Of a stretch of 64,000 bases of DNA, positions 25,917 to 38,503 are shown piece after piece (the first letter of the stretch is position 1; every line of letters begins with the position of its first letter). Under the pieces are notes generated by a model that was not told where the DNA came from, ran no database searches, and saw nothing but the letters and a program-made list of their open reading frames with translations. Position numbers and translations under genes: made by a program. The stretch is from Apostichopus japonicus (lineage: Eukaryota > Echinodermata > Holothuroidea > Aspidochirotida > Stichopodidae), in contig NC_092561.1 of the NCBI RefSeq assembly GCF_037975245.1, forward strand, positions 15,755,001-15,819,000. Direction: 5' to 3'.

Positions 25917-27638
25917 GCTGGAAATATCGATATTTGCCTTAATTTCAAAGTATTCGCACAAAGCGGTTTCTAAGTAGATCGATCTGAAACTTTCTGAACA
26001 CAAACCTGGTATTATTATCTTTATTTTTCTTTATCGTTTTTTTATTTTAGTCAGATATTGATCGAGTTAGAGCGTGTTATTTTTTTCCCTATTTTTCGGT
26101 ATAATTACCGGAAAAAGACCAATTTATTTGTAAAAAGTGTCCTGTACGATCTCCGACGCGATGTTCTTTGAAACTGACAAGTTTGGAGAGAATCGGGACA
26201 GAAATGGCTTTAAAATGACAAAATCAAAATTATCATGCAAAAACGCTCTATTTTCTATATCCCGTGCGAAATCATATAGCTTTATTCGAGAAAAATACCC
26301 AGATACGTTCGAAATTTCATAAAGTAACACATATATTCGACTAAGATGGATACAAAATACTTTGAGCCCACCGGGGCACTATAACTGAAGCCTCAATTTC
26401 AGTGCATTTTACCCTATGTGCCGTCATTCATTTAATACGCAATTCGACCCCCCACTTTTGGCAGTATATGCAGTTTTTGCCCCCTAGAATGTACTACGGT
26501 CGATTATATCTCGAATTTCCACCCCCTCTGTAATTCTAAGCGTATTTTATGACCCAATTTTCATGCATAAAGCCTTCCCCCCCTCGGCCCCCCAGTTAAG
26601 CCCCTGCTATTGTTTTCGCCATGAATTTAGTATCTACGTGTAGCAAAGAGATATGTTTATGTTATCCTAAGAAATGCCTTCCAACGGACGACATTTGCGA
26701 GTCAAAATCTTCCCAAATTTAGCCCGTGCTTCACATGGTACGTTAAATATTCGAAGCAAACCTCTCGTAATTTTTGCACGTTGTAACATAGGAAATATGT
26801 ACTTTAGACAGCGATGGCAGTTTATCAAATCTTTTTCACGAACGATTTATAAAATGTTTTCATATCTATTGTGATGAAAAAACTTACGGAAGGACTTGAG
26901 AAGGGTTTGATCTGATAAAACATGGAAACTAGAATATGATAAATGAAGTAATTATTGGGAGCGGATCGCATAAAGTCAACGTCGATTTCATTGTTTATTA
27001 CGTGACGCTCCTAAATAACGAACGAGTTTGTTTACATTTGGACTCAGAACGCAAGTGTTCGTGCGCAGTAGAATAGCGCGTCATAAATCACTCGTATTTA
27101 CGTGAATTAACGAAATCAAGACGACAAGTAGGATGAAATGTTCTAGTTTATCATAGACCGATACATTACAGGAGTATTTATAACTCCCAGATCCCTAATT
27201 TTATAAAACGACCGTTTTTAAGAGCAAACCGTATCACCAGACAGACAGTGAAACGAACATCCGCAAGGGGTCATCCAAGTAAGATAGCAACTCATACCCG
27301 TTGCGCGAAATGTCACGTAAAGCGACTGGGAAATCTTCAAATTACTCTTTTTCGGAAAATCGTCGGGGACAACGATTTTTGCTGATTGAATTTTGTTCTT
27401 TAATGTATAAAGATTAAATCCTGGAAATAAGCCGCGATTTTGTGAAGCATAAAACGAGATAAACAGTATTTCCCGAAAATCGATTATATCGTGTAACACT
27501 CGACAGAGAGAGAAAAAATCGAGGAAAACGTTAAAATATCTTGGGTAATTTTGTTTTAAACATATCCCATCCGAATTTTGGTCTTAAATCTCCCTTTTTA
27601 TATTTAAGAACTGTCAGTGAAGAGAGCCTATTTCCAGA

Positions 27639-27710
27639 GGGCAGAAAGCCCCTGAAAGCCAAAAACGCCCTGGCCAGTCTTATCCTCTCTCACAGGGCAA
27701 AAAGCCCCTG
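27639..27710 (-). repeat. Right-end motif cluster
   Basis: Two clear inverse copies: GGGCAGAAAGCCCCTG (27639-27654) and GGGCAAAAAGCCCCTG (27695-27710), with a degenerate one between (around ACGCCCTGGCC). The last lies seven bases from the element end. With the left cluster they give the insertion its inverted-end symmetry. Confidence 0.88.
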
Positions 27711-27717
27711 GCCGCTA

Positions 27718-27725
27718 GCAAAGGC
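27718..27725 (+). repeat. Right copy of 8-bp target-site duplication GCAAAGGC
   Basis: Identical to 2719-2726. From here H2A sequence continues without loss, so insertion deleted nothing from the gene. Confidence 0.88.
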
Positions 27726-28065
27726 CAAGAGTCGATCTGCAAGAGCAGGGCTTCAATTCCCAGTAGGTCGTGTACACAGGTTCCTGCGAAGAGGAAATTA
27801 CGCCCAGAGGATCGGCGCTGGCGCACCCGTCTACCTGGCTGCCGTACTAGAGTACCTCGCCGCCGAGATCTTGGAATTGGCCGGTAACGCTGCACGTGAC
27901 AACAAGAAGACCAGGATCATCCCCCGTCATCTCCAACTCGCCATCCGAAACGACGAGGAGTTGAACAAACTCTTGAGCGGAGTCACCATCGCCCAGGGAG
28001 GTGTTCTTCCAAACATCCAGGCTGTCCTTCTACCCAAGAAGACATCCGGAGGCAAGAAGGCTTAA
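27718..28065 (+). pseudogene. H2A: Histone H2A, 3' fragment separated from its start by the insertion (unit 1)
   Basis: Encodes residues from about A12 to the natural end: [18 protein letters not shown], the whole histone fold, the acidic-patch residues ([20 protein letters not shown]), and the tail [12 protein letters not shown], then TAA. It is the same as the intact gene yet has no ATG of its own. The frame stays open upstream into the element to a TAA at 27532-27534, but that extension contains no ATG. Only near-cognate starts (for example TTG 27541) could initiate. The lack of decay implies recent insertion or correction by neighbouring units. Confidence 0.93.
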
Positions 28066-28103
28066 AGGGGAGGTTGCATTGCAATCGCCCATCGATTACC
28101 AAC

Positions 28104-28138
28104 GGCTCTTTTAAGGGCCATCAAATCACCCAGAAAGA
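28104..28138 (+). terminator. Histone 3' stem-loop and downstream element of H2A, unit 1
   Basis: GGCTCT (28104-28109), TTTA, AGGGCC (to 28119), then CCAGAAAGA (28130-28138), a close match to the sea-urchin-type CAAGAAAGA element paired by U7. AACATGC follows at 28159-28165. The signal survives although the gene is split. Confidence 0.92.
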
Positions 28139-28442
28139 TATACTCATTCCTCTCCTCAAACATGCTTGCGTCAGTGTCTTATTTCTCCTTTTAAGTTAGA
28201 TGTATCAGCTAGCTGCAACCCCAATAATCGTGGGGCTTCGGACCCTCAGCCAAAAACCAAAGGTCAGAAACCCCAAGATTTGATTGAAAACTCCTGCTGG
28301 ACAGAAAACTAACATCCCATAAAAAAAAAAAATTAAAAAAAATATATATAATGTATGTAGGGAACTTTTCACATGATTTTGGCCGCAGGTTTTATGAATT
28401 AAGTATTTAGCAAGATATCTTGGATTAGGGGATAAAGGGAAC

Positions 28443-28474
<32 letters not shown>

Positions 28475-28660
28475 GAATAATTTTTGTAACTTTTTGGGTT
28501 TGAAATAAAAATAGATATTGTGTTTGGCTGCTTCAATGAGCTTACTGGTAGCAATGCATCTGGGGGTGTTAAGTCAGATCCTAAGGGCTTTGTTATTAAT
28601 AGTCTTAGAAATTTGAAACTTGTAACAACTAACGAGGCATATACTACCGCAAGTATTAAT

Positions 28661-28830
28661 CGTTTCGCACCTTTCAATGTTATTAAGTCTGGAAATTTTT
28701 GTCGGTGTGTTACGTAATCAATTCGCAAAGCCAAGCCGAGGGAACGAGCATCAGCTAAAATTTTCCCCCGATCTACTGCGAGAGCCTATTGAAATGCCCG
28801 AGGCAGGTAAACTGTTATGGCAGTGGTATT
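28661..28830 (+). repeat. Diverged dispersed repeat, copy in H2A-H3 spacer
   Basis: The plus strand here aligns with the minus strand of 651-831. Conserved blocks include TTACGTAA (28710-28717), GAGGGAACGAGC, ATGCCCGAGGCA and GGCAGTGGTA. The two spacer copies therefore flank the H2B-H2A pair in opposite orientations. Confidence 0.65.
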
Positions 28831-28979
28831 AAATTTAAGATCCGTGCTTTGAACGATAGAGATATTACTACGTTTTTAAGATTTACTTCTCTTGTATTGG
28901 AGATCGTTAACATACACGCTGATGTGTGTCAACCCATGTTAACACGCTTATAATACAAAGGCGATTAGGATAGAGGATC

Positions 28980-28983
<4 letters not shown>

Positions 28984-29011
<28 letters not shown>
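28984..29011. repeat. (TG)14 microsatellite
   Basis: Fourteen uninterrupted TG dinucleotides, same length in the next unit (34761-34788), which again shows recent homogenisation of the array. Confidence 0.95.
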
Positions 29012-29222
29012 GATTAGGGGTTATGATTATGAGTTAGGGATAAGCTCACTTTGATTATTTATTAGTGAATTGCATCATGCACGAAGGGAATCACCAACCA
29101 CCCAGCATAGAAGTAATAATAACAATAATAATGATAATCATTTAAAAAATAATAATAATAATGAGACGACAAGTTGCATGTTCGGAGGGAGAGAAAAATC
29201 TGCTCTAACTGGTAGATATGAT

Positions 29223-29238
29223 GGCCCTTAAAAGAGCC
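29223..29238 (-). terminator. Histone 3' stem-loop of H3, unit 1
   Basis: Minus-strand GGCTCT-TTTA-AGGGCC, 36 bp beyond the H3 stop. The downstream purine element is weaker (CCAGTTAGAGC). AACATGC follows about 40 nt further (plus-strand GCATGTT near 29177). Confidence 0.92.
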
Positions 29239-29274
29239 GTTGGTTTTCGAGAATCCGTCGGAGACAGATACGAT

Positions 29275-30745
<1,471 letters not shown>

Positions 30746-30784
30746 ATGCATCTTTCCTGTCACGAAGACGAATCGAAATCCAAC

Positions 30785-30821
30785 GGCTCTTTTAAGGGCC
30801 ATCAAATATCCCCAGAGAGAG
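30785..30821 (+). terminator. Histone 3' stem-loop and downstream element of H4, unit 1
   Basis: GGCTCT-TTTA-AGGGCC at 30785-30800, AGAGAGAG at 30814-30821. AACATGC lies at 30843-30849. Confidence 0.93.
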
Positions 30822-31426
30822 TTACTCATTCCTCTCCCTCGAAACATGCAATTCGTCGTCTTAATTCTTTTCTTTGTGTGAGTGAATGTATGTGTGTGTG
30901 TATGTATACGCCAGCATCGGGCAAAATAAGTTATATGCATAGGCAATTTTGCTAGAAATTTCAAAACACCGTAATTGAAATCCACCCCCTCCCTCAAGTG
31001 AAGTCCCCCCCCCCCTTTAGTAATCCCTACCTAATTGGCTCTCCAGTTCCGACCTCCTGTTTATTTATATAGACAACTTTCCCTAGAAAAAAAAAAAACA
31101 AGTGTCTATTCTACAAAACTTCAATATTATCCCCGTAGGACCTCTTGCGAAGGTCGAGCAGGGGTAAACTCCTTTTATTTATACTCAAGTGAAGTCGGTT
31201 ATTATACGTAATAAAATTCTGCAACAACCCCCAGTTCACCAATACAGCAAACCAGTGAAGTTCTAAGACATACGACCCAACAAGCAAGACAATACGAACT
31301 TCCCCCACCCCTCCACCCCCCTCCCGAATCGCTACTTGTCCATTGAACACAATGCATGCACGACTGTACCGTTACACGATTAGTCCCAAATGCGAGACAA
31401 CATATCATTTGAAAATGCGCCCTTTT

Positions 31427-31607
31427 TTACCACTGCCAGAACAGTTTCCCTTGCCTCGGGCATTTTATTTGGCTCACGCGGTAGATCACTGGTAATGTGA
31501 GCCGAGGAAGTTACTTTTCCAAGCTCGTTCCCTTCGCTAGGCTTGGCGAGTCGATTACGTAACACGCATGCTATTGTTCCAGACTAATTAGCTAGAAAGG
31601 TGCAGAA
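31427..31607 (-). repeat. Diverged dispersed repeat, H4-H2B spacer, unit 2
   Basis: Same segment as 651-831, offset 30,776 bp. Confidence 0.65.
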
Positions 31608-31794
31608 GTTGACAGTGGCGAAAAATGAACGTCAGTCTTACTAAAGAGCGGATTTTCATATGTGGCTATGTCGCGATCATCGCAAGTGAAACTATTCAGT
31701 GTTTGTGTGTGGTGGGGGAGGACCTAGAGGTTATTTATCGTTATTGTTGGATTTATTATGGATTATTATGGATTCTAATACCTGCCTGTCTTGT

Positions 31795-32001
31795 CTCCTT
31801 ACACCGTACAAACCTAGCAGAACCCTACGGTCATCATCGCAGGAATTGCTCAAGGAGAAGAGAACAAGATGCAAGACCGGCGACAGAGCCTTCTCAGTCA
31901 GCGCTCCCAGAATGCCTATACCGAACTCTGTGAGTGTATGCATTTCTCTTACCACTTTTAAAAACTGCTTTGAAAGCATATTATGTTCGACTCGCTTTTA
32001 C
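31795..32001 (+). pseudogene. LINE reverse-transcriptase C-terminal fossil, unit 2
   Basis: Same frame and residues as 1019-1225; it travelled with the unit rather than inserting again. Confidence 0.73.
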
Positions 32002-32674
32002 TGTGTGATTGACTGTGTTTTAACTGTCATTGTGCATAGATACTACGTTTGGAACTAGTTACTTAATTCTGAACATTTGATTTTTTTTAATATCTATCTT
32101 TCATTTATTTAGTACGTTTAGACTCTATTTTGTATCGTTTAGTATTGGGTATTTGATCTGTTTTAGGATTTTGTAATAATTCTCATACTGTAATGTATTT
32201 TTTTTTTTGTAATTTAAAAATTTTCATTTATTTACTACGTTTAGGGCTCTATTTTGTATCGTTTAGTATTTAGGCTTTTACAATAATTCTCTTACTGTAC
32301 TATAGTTCCTCATACTTATATATATTTAAACCTGGACTATGATTGAATCTATTTACATGCTTCTGAAATTGTTTTGGAGTATATGCGTTTTAGTATCGTT
32401 TAGTACGGGTGTGTTTTTTTTATATTGTTGCCTTTGGCTTTTACTTTTTTTCTTTTTTTTTTTGCGCAGCTTTGCTGATTATGCGCTACATAAATATCAC
32501 TTATTAATATTATTATTATCGATAAACGGGCCCCAGAACGTGATCAACTACACGGTCAATGGCTTGAGAGTAACAGGTATATATGATACAATGTTAGATT
32601 ACTTAAAATAAGAGACAACGAAACTGCATGTTTGAGGAGGGGGAGATAAGTCTGCCGTTTCTGGAATATAGGAT

Positions 32675-32690
32675 GGCCCTTAAAAGAGCC
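32675..32690 (-). terminator. Histone 3' stem-loop of H2B, unit 2
   Basis: Minus-strand GGCTCT-TTTA-AGGGCC at the standard distance after the H2B stop. Confidence 0.93.
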
Positions 32691-32725
32691 GTTGGATGTC
32701 GAGCCTTCTACACGAGAAGAACAAT

Positions 32726-33097
32726 CTACTTGGAGGTGGTGTACTTGGTGACAGCCTTGGTACCCTCTGAGACGGCATGCTTGGCGAGCTCACCAGGCAG
32801 CAACAGTCTGACGGCGGTCTGGACCTCCCGACTGGTGATGGTGGACTTCCTGTTGTAGTGGGCCAAACGGGAAGCTTCGGCGGCGATACGCTCGAAGATG
32901 TCGTTCACGAAGCTGTTCATGATAGACATAGCACGGCTAGAGATACCGGTGTCTGGGTGGACCTGCTTCATGACTTTGTAGATGTAGATACTGTAAGTCT
33001 CACGCCTGGTCCTTCGCCTCTTCTTGTCTCCTGGGTTGCGAGGTGCCTTGGACTTGGCGGCCTTCTTTGCTCCCTTTCCTGCAGCTTTTGGTGCCAT
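32726..33097 (-). CDS. H2B: Histone H2B, unit 2 (intact unit)
   Basis: Protein identical to the 123-residue H2B at 1950-2321. It belongs to the only unit in the window in which all four genes are complete. Its ATG is 364 bp from that of H2A, so the pair can be co-regulated. Confidence 0.98.
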   Translation of the reverse strand: MAPKAAGKGAKKAAKSKAPRNPGDKKRRRTRRETYSIYIYKVMKQVHPDTGISSRAMSIMNSFVNDIFERIAAEASRLAHYNRKSTITSREVQTAVRLLLPGELAKHAVSEGTKAVTKYTTSK

Positions 33098-33461
33098 TTT
33101 GGACGTGAAGTTTTCGTTGCGATACGGTAAGTAAAGCGATGAATGAATGAGTGTCCTCCACGCTGCGAAATGTATTTATGACAGATTTGATATCACTTCA
33201 GCGAAGCAGAAAAACTTCCCATATTGACAAAGCACGTGCTATGCATTGCACAGCACACACGAGCTGGCCAATCACAATGCGGAAGCTTTTCTTAATTCTT
33301 TCACGCATTGTACGATCAGGGCAAAGGGTGGCATAGAATCCCCTCATAAGGGCACTGTGCTGTAGCTTTAGAGTCCGGACTACTTGAATGAGAGCTTTCC
33401 GGCAGGCAAATCATTTCTTTGATTCGTTTCAAGTCGAAAACATACCCAAATTTACTTCATC
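33098..33461. promoter_or_regulatory. Bidirectional H2B/H2A promoter, unit 2
   Basis: TATTTAT (33173-33179, TATA-like for H2B), E-box CACGTG (33233-33238) and CCAAT (33268-33272) at the same places as in unit 1. This is the copy next to a functional H2A. Confidence 0.75.
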
Positions 33462-33842
33462 ATGACTGGCAGGGGCAAAGGTGGTAAGGCCAGGGCAAAG
33501 GCCAAGAGTCGATCTGCAAGAGCAGGGCTTCAATTCCCAGTAGGTCGTGTACACAGGTTCCTGCGAAGAGGAAATTACGCCCAGAGGATCGGCGCTGGCG
33601 CACCCGTCTACCTGGCTGCCGTACTAGAGTACCTCGCCGCCGAGATCTTGGAATTGGCCGGTAACGCTGCACGTGACAACAAGAAGACCAGGATCATCCC
33701 CCGTCATCTCCAACTCGCCATCCGAAACGACGAGGAGTTGAACAAACTCTTGAGCGGAGTCACCATCGCCCAGGGAGGTGTTCTTCCAAACATCCAGGCT
33801 GTCCTTCTACCCAAGAAGACATCCGGAGGCAAGAAGGCTTAA
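33462..33842 (+). CDS. H2A: Histone H2A, unit 2 (intact reference copy)
   Basis: A 126-residue core H2A. The tail [18 protein letters not shown] carries the lysine pair matching vertebrate K13/K15; the histone fold follows from [17 protein letters not shown]. Acidic-patch residues ([13 protein letters not shown]) are present. The C-terminus KKTSGGKKA lacks an SQ[ED]-hydrophobic motif, so it is not H2A.X, and it is not H2A.Z-like. The uninterrupted GGGCAAAGGCC (33493-33503, codons 11-14) is the empty target that defines both insertions. No canonical TATA lies 60-90 bp upstream, unlike the other three genes. Confidence 0.98.
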   Translation: MTGRGKGGKARAKAKSRSARAGLQFPVGRVHRFLRRGNYAQRIGAGAPVYLAAVLEYLAAEILELAGNAARDNKKTRIIPRHLQLAIRNDEELNKLLSGVTIAQGGVLPNIQAVLLPKKTSGGKKA

Positions 33843-33880
33843 AGGGGAGGTTGCATTGCAATCGCCCATCGATTACCAAC

Positions 33881-33915
33881 GGCTCTTTTAAGGGCCATCA
33901 AATCACCCAGAAAGA
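33881..33915 (+). terminator. Histone 3' stem-loop and downstream element of H2A, unit 2
   Basis: GGCTCT-TTTA-AGGGCC at 33881-33896, CCAGAAAGA at 33907-33915, AACATGC at 33936-33942. Confidence 0.93.
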
Positions 33916-33942
33916 TATACTCATTCCTCTCCTCAAACATGC

Positions 33943-34219
33943 TTGCGTCAGTGTCTTATTTCTCCTTTTAAGTTAGATGTATCAGCTAGCTGCAACCCCA
34001 ATAATCGTGGGGCTTCGGACCCTCAGCCAAAAACCAAAGGTCAGAAACCCCAAGATTTGATTGAAAACTCCTGCTGGACAGAAAACTAACATCCCATAAA
34101 AAAAAAAAATTAAAAAAAATATATATAATGTATGTAGGGAACTTTTCACATGATTTTGGCCGCAGGTTTTATGAATTAAGTATTTAGCAAGATATCTTGG
34201 ATTAGGGGATAAAGGGAAC

Positions 34220-34251
<32 letters not shown>

Positions 34252-34756
34252 GAATAATTTTTGTAACTTTTTGGGTTTGAAATAAAAATAGATATTGTGT
34301 TTGGCTGCTTCAATGAGCTTACTGGTAGCAATGCATCTGGGGGTGTTAAGTCAGATCCTAAGGGCTTTGTTATTAATAGTCTTAGAAATTTGAAACTTGT
34401 AACAACTAACGAGGCATATACTACCGCAAGTATTAATCGTTTCGCACCTTTCAATGTTATTAAGTCTGGAAATTTTTGTCGGTGTGTTACGTAATCAATT
34501 CGCAAAGCCAAGCCGAGGGAACGAGCATCAGCTCAAATTTTCCCCCGATCTACTGCGAGAGCCTATTGAAATGCCCGAGGCAGGTAAACTGTTATGGCAG
34601 TGGTATTAAATTTAAGATCCGTGCTTTGAACGATAGAGATATTACTACGTTTTTAAGATTTACTTCTCTTGTATTGGAGATCGTTAACATACACGCTGAT
34701 GTGTGTCAACCCATGTTAACACGCTTATAATACAAAGGCGATTAGGATAGAGGATC

Positions 34757-34788
<32 letters not shown>

Positions 34789-34967
34789 GATTAGGGGTTA
34801 TGATTATGAGTTAGGGATAAGCTCACTTTGATTATTTATTAGTGAATTGCATCATGCACGAAGGGAATCACCAACCACCCAGCATAGAAGTAATAATAAC
34901 AATAATAATGATAATCATTTAAAAAATAATAATAATAATGAGACGACAAGTTGCATGTTCGGAGGGA
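33943..34967. other. H2A-H3 intergenic spacer, unit 2
   Basis: Same content as 28166-29190: (TTA)n at 34221-34250, dispersed repeat at 34438-34607, (TG)14 at 34761-34788. One base change near 34533 opens an 84-codon frame (34476-34730) absent from unit 1, which argues against coding. Confidence 0.75.
34438..34607 (+). repeat. Diverged dispersed repeat, H2A-H3 spacer, unit 2
   Basis: Same segment as 28661-28830, offset 5,777 bp. Confidence 0.65.
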
Positions 34968-34999
34968 GAGAAAAATCTGCTCTAACTGGTAGATATGAT

Positions 35000-35015
35000 G
35001 GCCCTTAAAAGAGCC
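35000..35015 (-). terminator. Histone 3' stem-loop of H3, unit 2
   Basis: Minus-strand GGCTCT-TTTA-AGGGCC, 36 bp past the stop. Confidence 0.92.
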
Positions 35016-35051
35016 GTTGGTTTTCGAGAATCCGTCGGAGACAGATACGAT

Positions 35052-36522
<1,471 letters not shown>

Positions 36523-36561
36523 ATGCATCTTTCCTGTCACGAAGACGAATCGAAATCCAAC

Positions 36562-36598
36562 GGCTCTTTTAAGGGCCATCAAATATCCCCAGAGAGAG
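36562..36598 (+). terminator. Histone 3' stem-loop and downstream element of H4, unit 2
   Basis: GGCTCT-TTTA-AGGGCC at 36562-36577, AGAGAGAG at 36591-36598. Confidence 0.93.
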
Positions 36599-37204
36599 TT
36601 ACTCATTCCTCTCCCTCGAAACATGCAATTCGTCGTCTTAATTCTTTTCTTTGTGTGAGTGAATGTATGTGTGTGTGTATGTATACGCCAGCATCGGGCA
36701 AAATAAGTTATATGCATAGGCAATTTTGCTAGAAATTTCAAAACACCGTAATTGAAATCCACCCCCTCCCTCAAGTGAAGTCCCCCCCCCCCCTTTAGTA
36801 ATCCCTACCTAATTGGCTCTCCAGTTCCGACCTCCTGTTTATTTATATAGACAACTTTCCCTAGAAAAAAAAAAAACAAGTGTCTATTCTACAAAACTTC
36901 AATATTATCCCCGTAGGACCTCTTGCGAAGGTCGAGCAGGGGTAAACTCCTTTTATTTATACTCAAGTGAAGTCGGTTATTATACGTAATAAAATTCTGC
37001 AACAACCCCCAGTTCACCAATACAGCAAACCAGTGAAGTTCTAAGACATACGACCCAACAAGCAAGACAATACGAACTTCCCCCACCCCTCCACCCCCCT
37101 CCCGAATCGCTACTTGTCCATTGAACACAATGCATGCACGACTGTACCGTTACACGATTAGTCCCAAATGCGAGACAACATATCATTTGAAAATGCGCCC
37201 TTTT

Positions 37205-37385
37205 TTACCACTGCCAGAACAGTTTCCCTTGCCTCGGGCATTTTATTTGGCTCACGCGGTAGATCACTGGTAATGTGAGCCGAGGAAGTTACTTTTCCAA
37301 GCTCGTTCCCTTCGCTAGGCTTGGCGAGTCGATTACGTAACACGCATGCTATTGTTCCAGACTAATTAGCTAGAAAGGTGCAGAA
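37205..37385 (-). repeat. Diverged dispersed repeat, H4-H2B spacer, unit 3
   Basis: Same segment as 651-831, offset 36,554 bp. Confidence 0.65.
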
Positions 37386-37572
37386 GTTGACAGTGGCGAA
37401 AAATGAACGTCAGTCTTACTAAAGAGCGGATTTTCATATGTGGCTATGTCGCGATCATCGCAAGTGAAACTATTCAGTGTTTGTGTGTGGTGGGGGAGGA
37501 CCTAGAGGTTATTTATCGTTATTGTTGGATTTATTATGGATTATTATGGATTCTAATACCTGCCTGTCTTGT

Positions 37573-37779
37573 CTCCTTACACCGTACAAACCTAGCAGAA
37601 CCCTACGGTCATCATCGCAGGAATTGCTCAAGGAGAAGAGAACAAGATGCAAGACCGGCGACAGAGCCTTCTCAGTCAGCGCTCCCAGAATGCCTATACC
37701 GAACTCTGTGAGTGTATGCATTTCTCTTACCACTTTTAAAAACTGCTTTGAAAGCATATTATGTTCGACTCGCTTTTAC
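37573..37779 (+). pseudogene. LINE reverse-transcriptase C-terminal fossil, unit 3
   Basis: Same residues as at 1019-1225. Confidence 0.73.
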
Positions 37780-38452
37780 TGTGTGATTGACTGTGTTTTA
37801 ACTGTCATTGTGCATAGATACTACGTTTGGAACTAGTTACTTAATTCTGAACATTTGATTTTTTTTAATATCTATCTTTCATTTATTTAGTACGTTTAGA
37901 CTCTATTTTGTATCGTTTAGTATTGGGTATTTGATCTGTTTTAGGATTTTGTAATAATTCTCATACTGTAATGTATTTTTTTTTTTGTAATTTAAAAATT
38001 TTCATTTATTTACTACGTTTAGGGCTCTATTTTGTATCGTTTAGTATTTAGGCTTTTACAATAATTCTCTTACTGTACTATAGTTCCTCATACTTATATA
38101 TATTTAAACCTGGACTATGATTGAATCTATTTACATGCTTCTGAAATTGTTTTGGAGTATATGCGTTTTAGTATCGTTTAGTACGGGTGTGTTTTTTTTA
38201 TATTGTTGCCTTTGGCTTTTACTTTTTTTCTTTTTTTTTTTGCGCAGCTTTGCTGATTATGCGCTACATAAATATCACTTATTAATATTATTATTATCGA
38301 TAAACGGGCCCCAGAACGTGATCAACTACACGGTCAATGGCTTGAGAGTAACAGGTATATATGATACAATGTTAGATTACTTAAAATAAGAGACAACGAA
38401 ACTGCATGTTTGAGGAGGGGGAGATAAGTCTGCCGTTTCTGGAATATAGGAT

Positions 38453-38468
38453 GGCCCTTAAAAGAGCC
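38453..38468 (-). terminator. Histone 3' stem-loop of H2B, unit 3
   Basis: Minus-strand GGCTCT-TTTA-AGGGCC. Confidence 0.93.
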
Positions 38469-38503
38469 GTTGGATGTCGAGCCTTCTACACGAGAAGAAC
38501 AAT

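Larger units (their letters stand above)
24560..27638. other. Right arm of the insertion, copy 1
   Basis: About 3 kb of AT-rich DNA without obvious tandem structure. It carries interior copies of the end motif (25077, 25474, 25867, 25901), a 12-bp inverted repeat CCTTTCATGAGA (25730-25741 with 25767-25778), and a C-rich stretch at 26440-26600. Open frames are short (under 95 codons) and resemble no protein I know. It could be a relic of the autonomous parent or a nested element. Confidence 0.55.
2727..27717. mobile_element. Giant non-coding insertion in H2A (copy 1, complete), likely non-autonomous DNA transposon
   Basis: A 24,991-bp insertion, defined by exact comparison with the intact H2A of the next unit. 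It begins TATTGCCAG and ends GGCCGCTA (inverse TAGCGGCCAG), so the extreme ends are only weakly inverted (TA, then GCCAG). Strong inverted similarity comes from clustered CAGGGGC-loop-GCCC motifs near each end, including a 23-bp perfect inverted match (2791-2813 against 27638-27660). The interior is satellite, then a right arm. The 8-bp duplication fits hAT, P, KDZ, Mutator-like and a few other superfamilies. CAGGG is reminiscent of hAT ends, but GCAAAGGC lacks the usual hAT nTnnnnAn pattern, so I leave it unassigned. No frame over about 100 residues looks like a transposase; it would need a helper in trans. Confidence 0.85.
28166..29190. other. H2A-H3 intergenic spacer, unit 1
   Basis: About 1 kb between converging H2A and H3 3' ends. 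It holds an A-rich tract (28320-28350), a (TTA)n run at 28444-28473, the inverted dispersed repeat at 28661-28830, a (TG)14 run at 28984-29011 and AAT-rich DNA at 29118-29162. A 65-codon frame (28520-28717) is repeated in the next unit but has no recognisable family; I do not call it a gene. Confidence 0.75.
30850..32666. other. H4-H2B intergenic spacer, unit 2
   Basis: Near-identical to 74-1890. It holds the dispersed repeat and LINE fossil listed separately, and T-rich DNA; no gene seen. Confidence 0.8.
36627..38444. other. H4-H2B intergenic spacer, unit 3
   Basis: Third copy of this spacer, one C longer in the poly-C tract near 36781-36793. No gene seen. Confidence 0.8.

Noticed and set aside
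2727-27717. Helitron or LTR retrotransposon as the nature of the insertion
   Set aside because: Helitrons make no target duplication and end in CTRR with a 3' hairpin. No long terminal repeats, primer-binding site or polymerase frames are seen.
28520-28717. 65-codon frame in the H2A-H3 spacer as a small gene
   Set aside because: It is conserved only because the units are homogenised. No family resemblance, and the overlapping frame at 34476-34730 is opened by a single base change.
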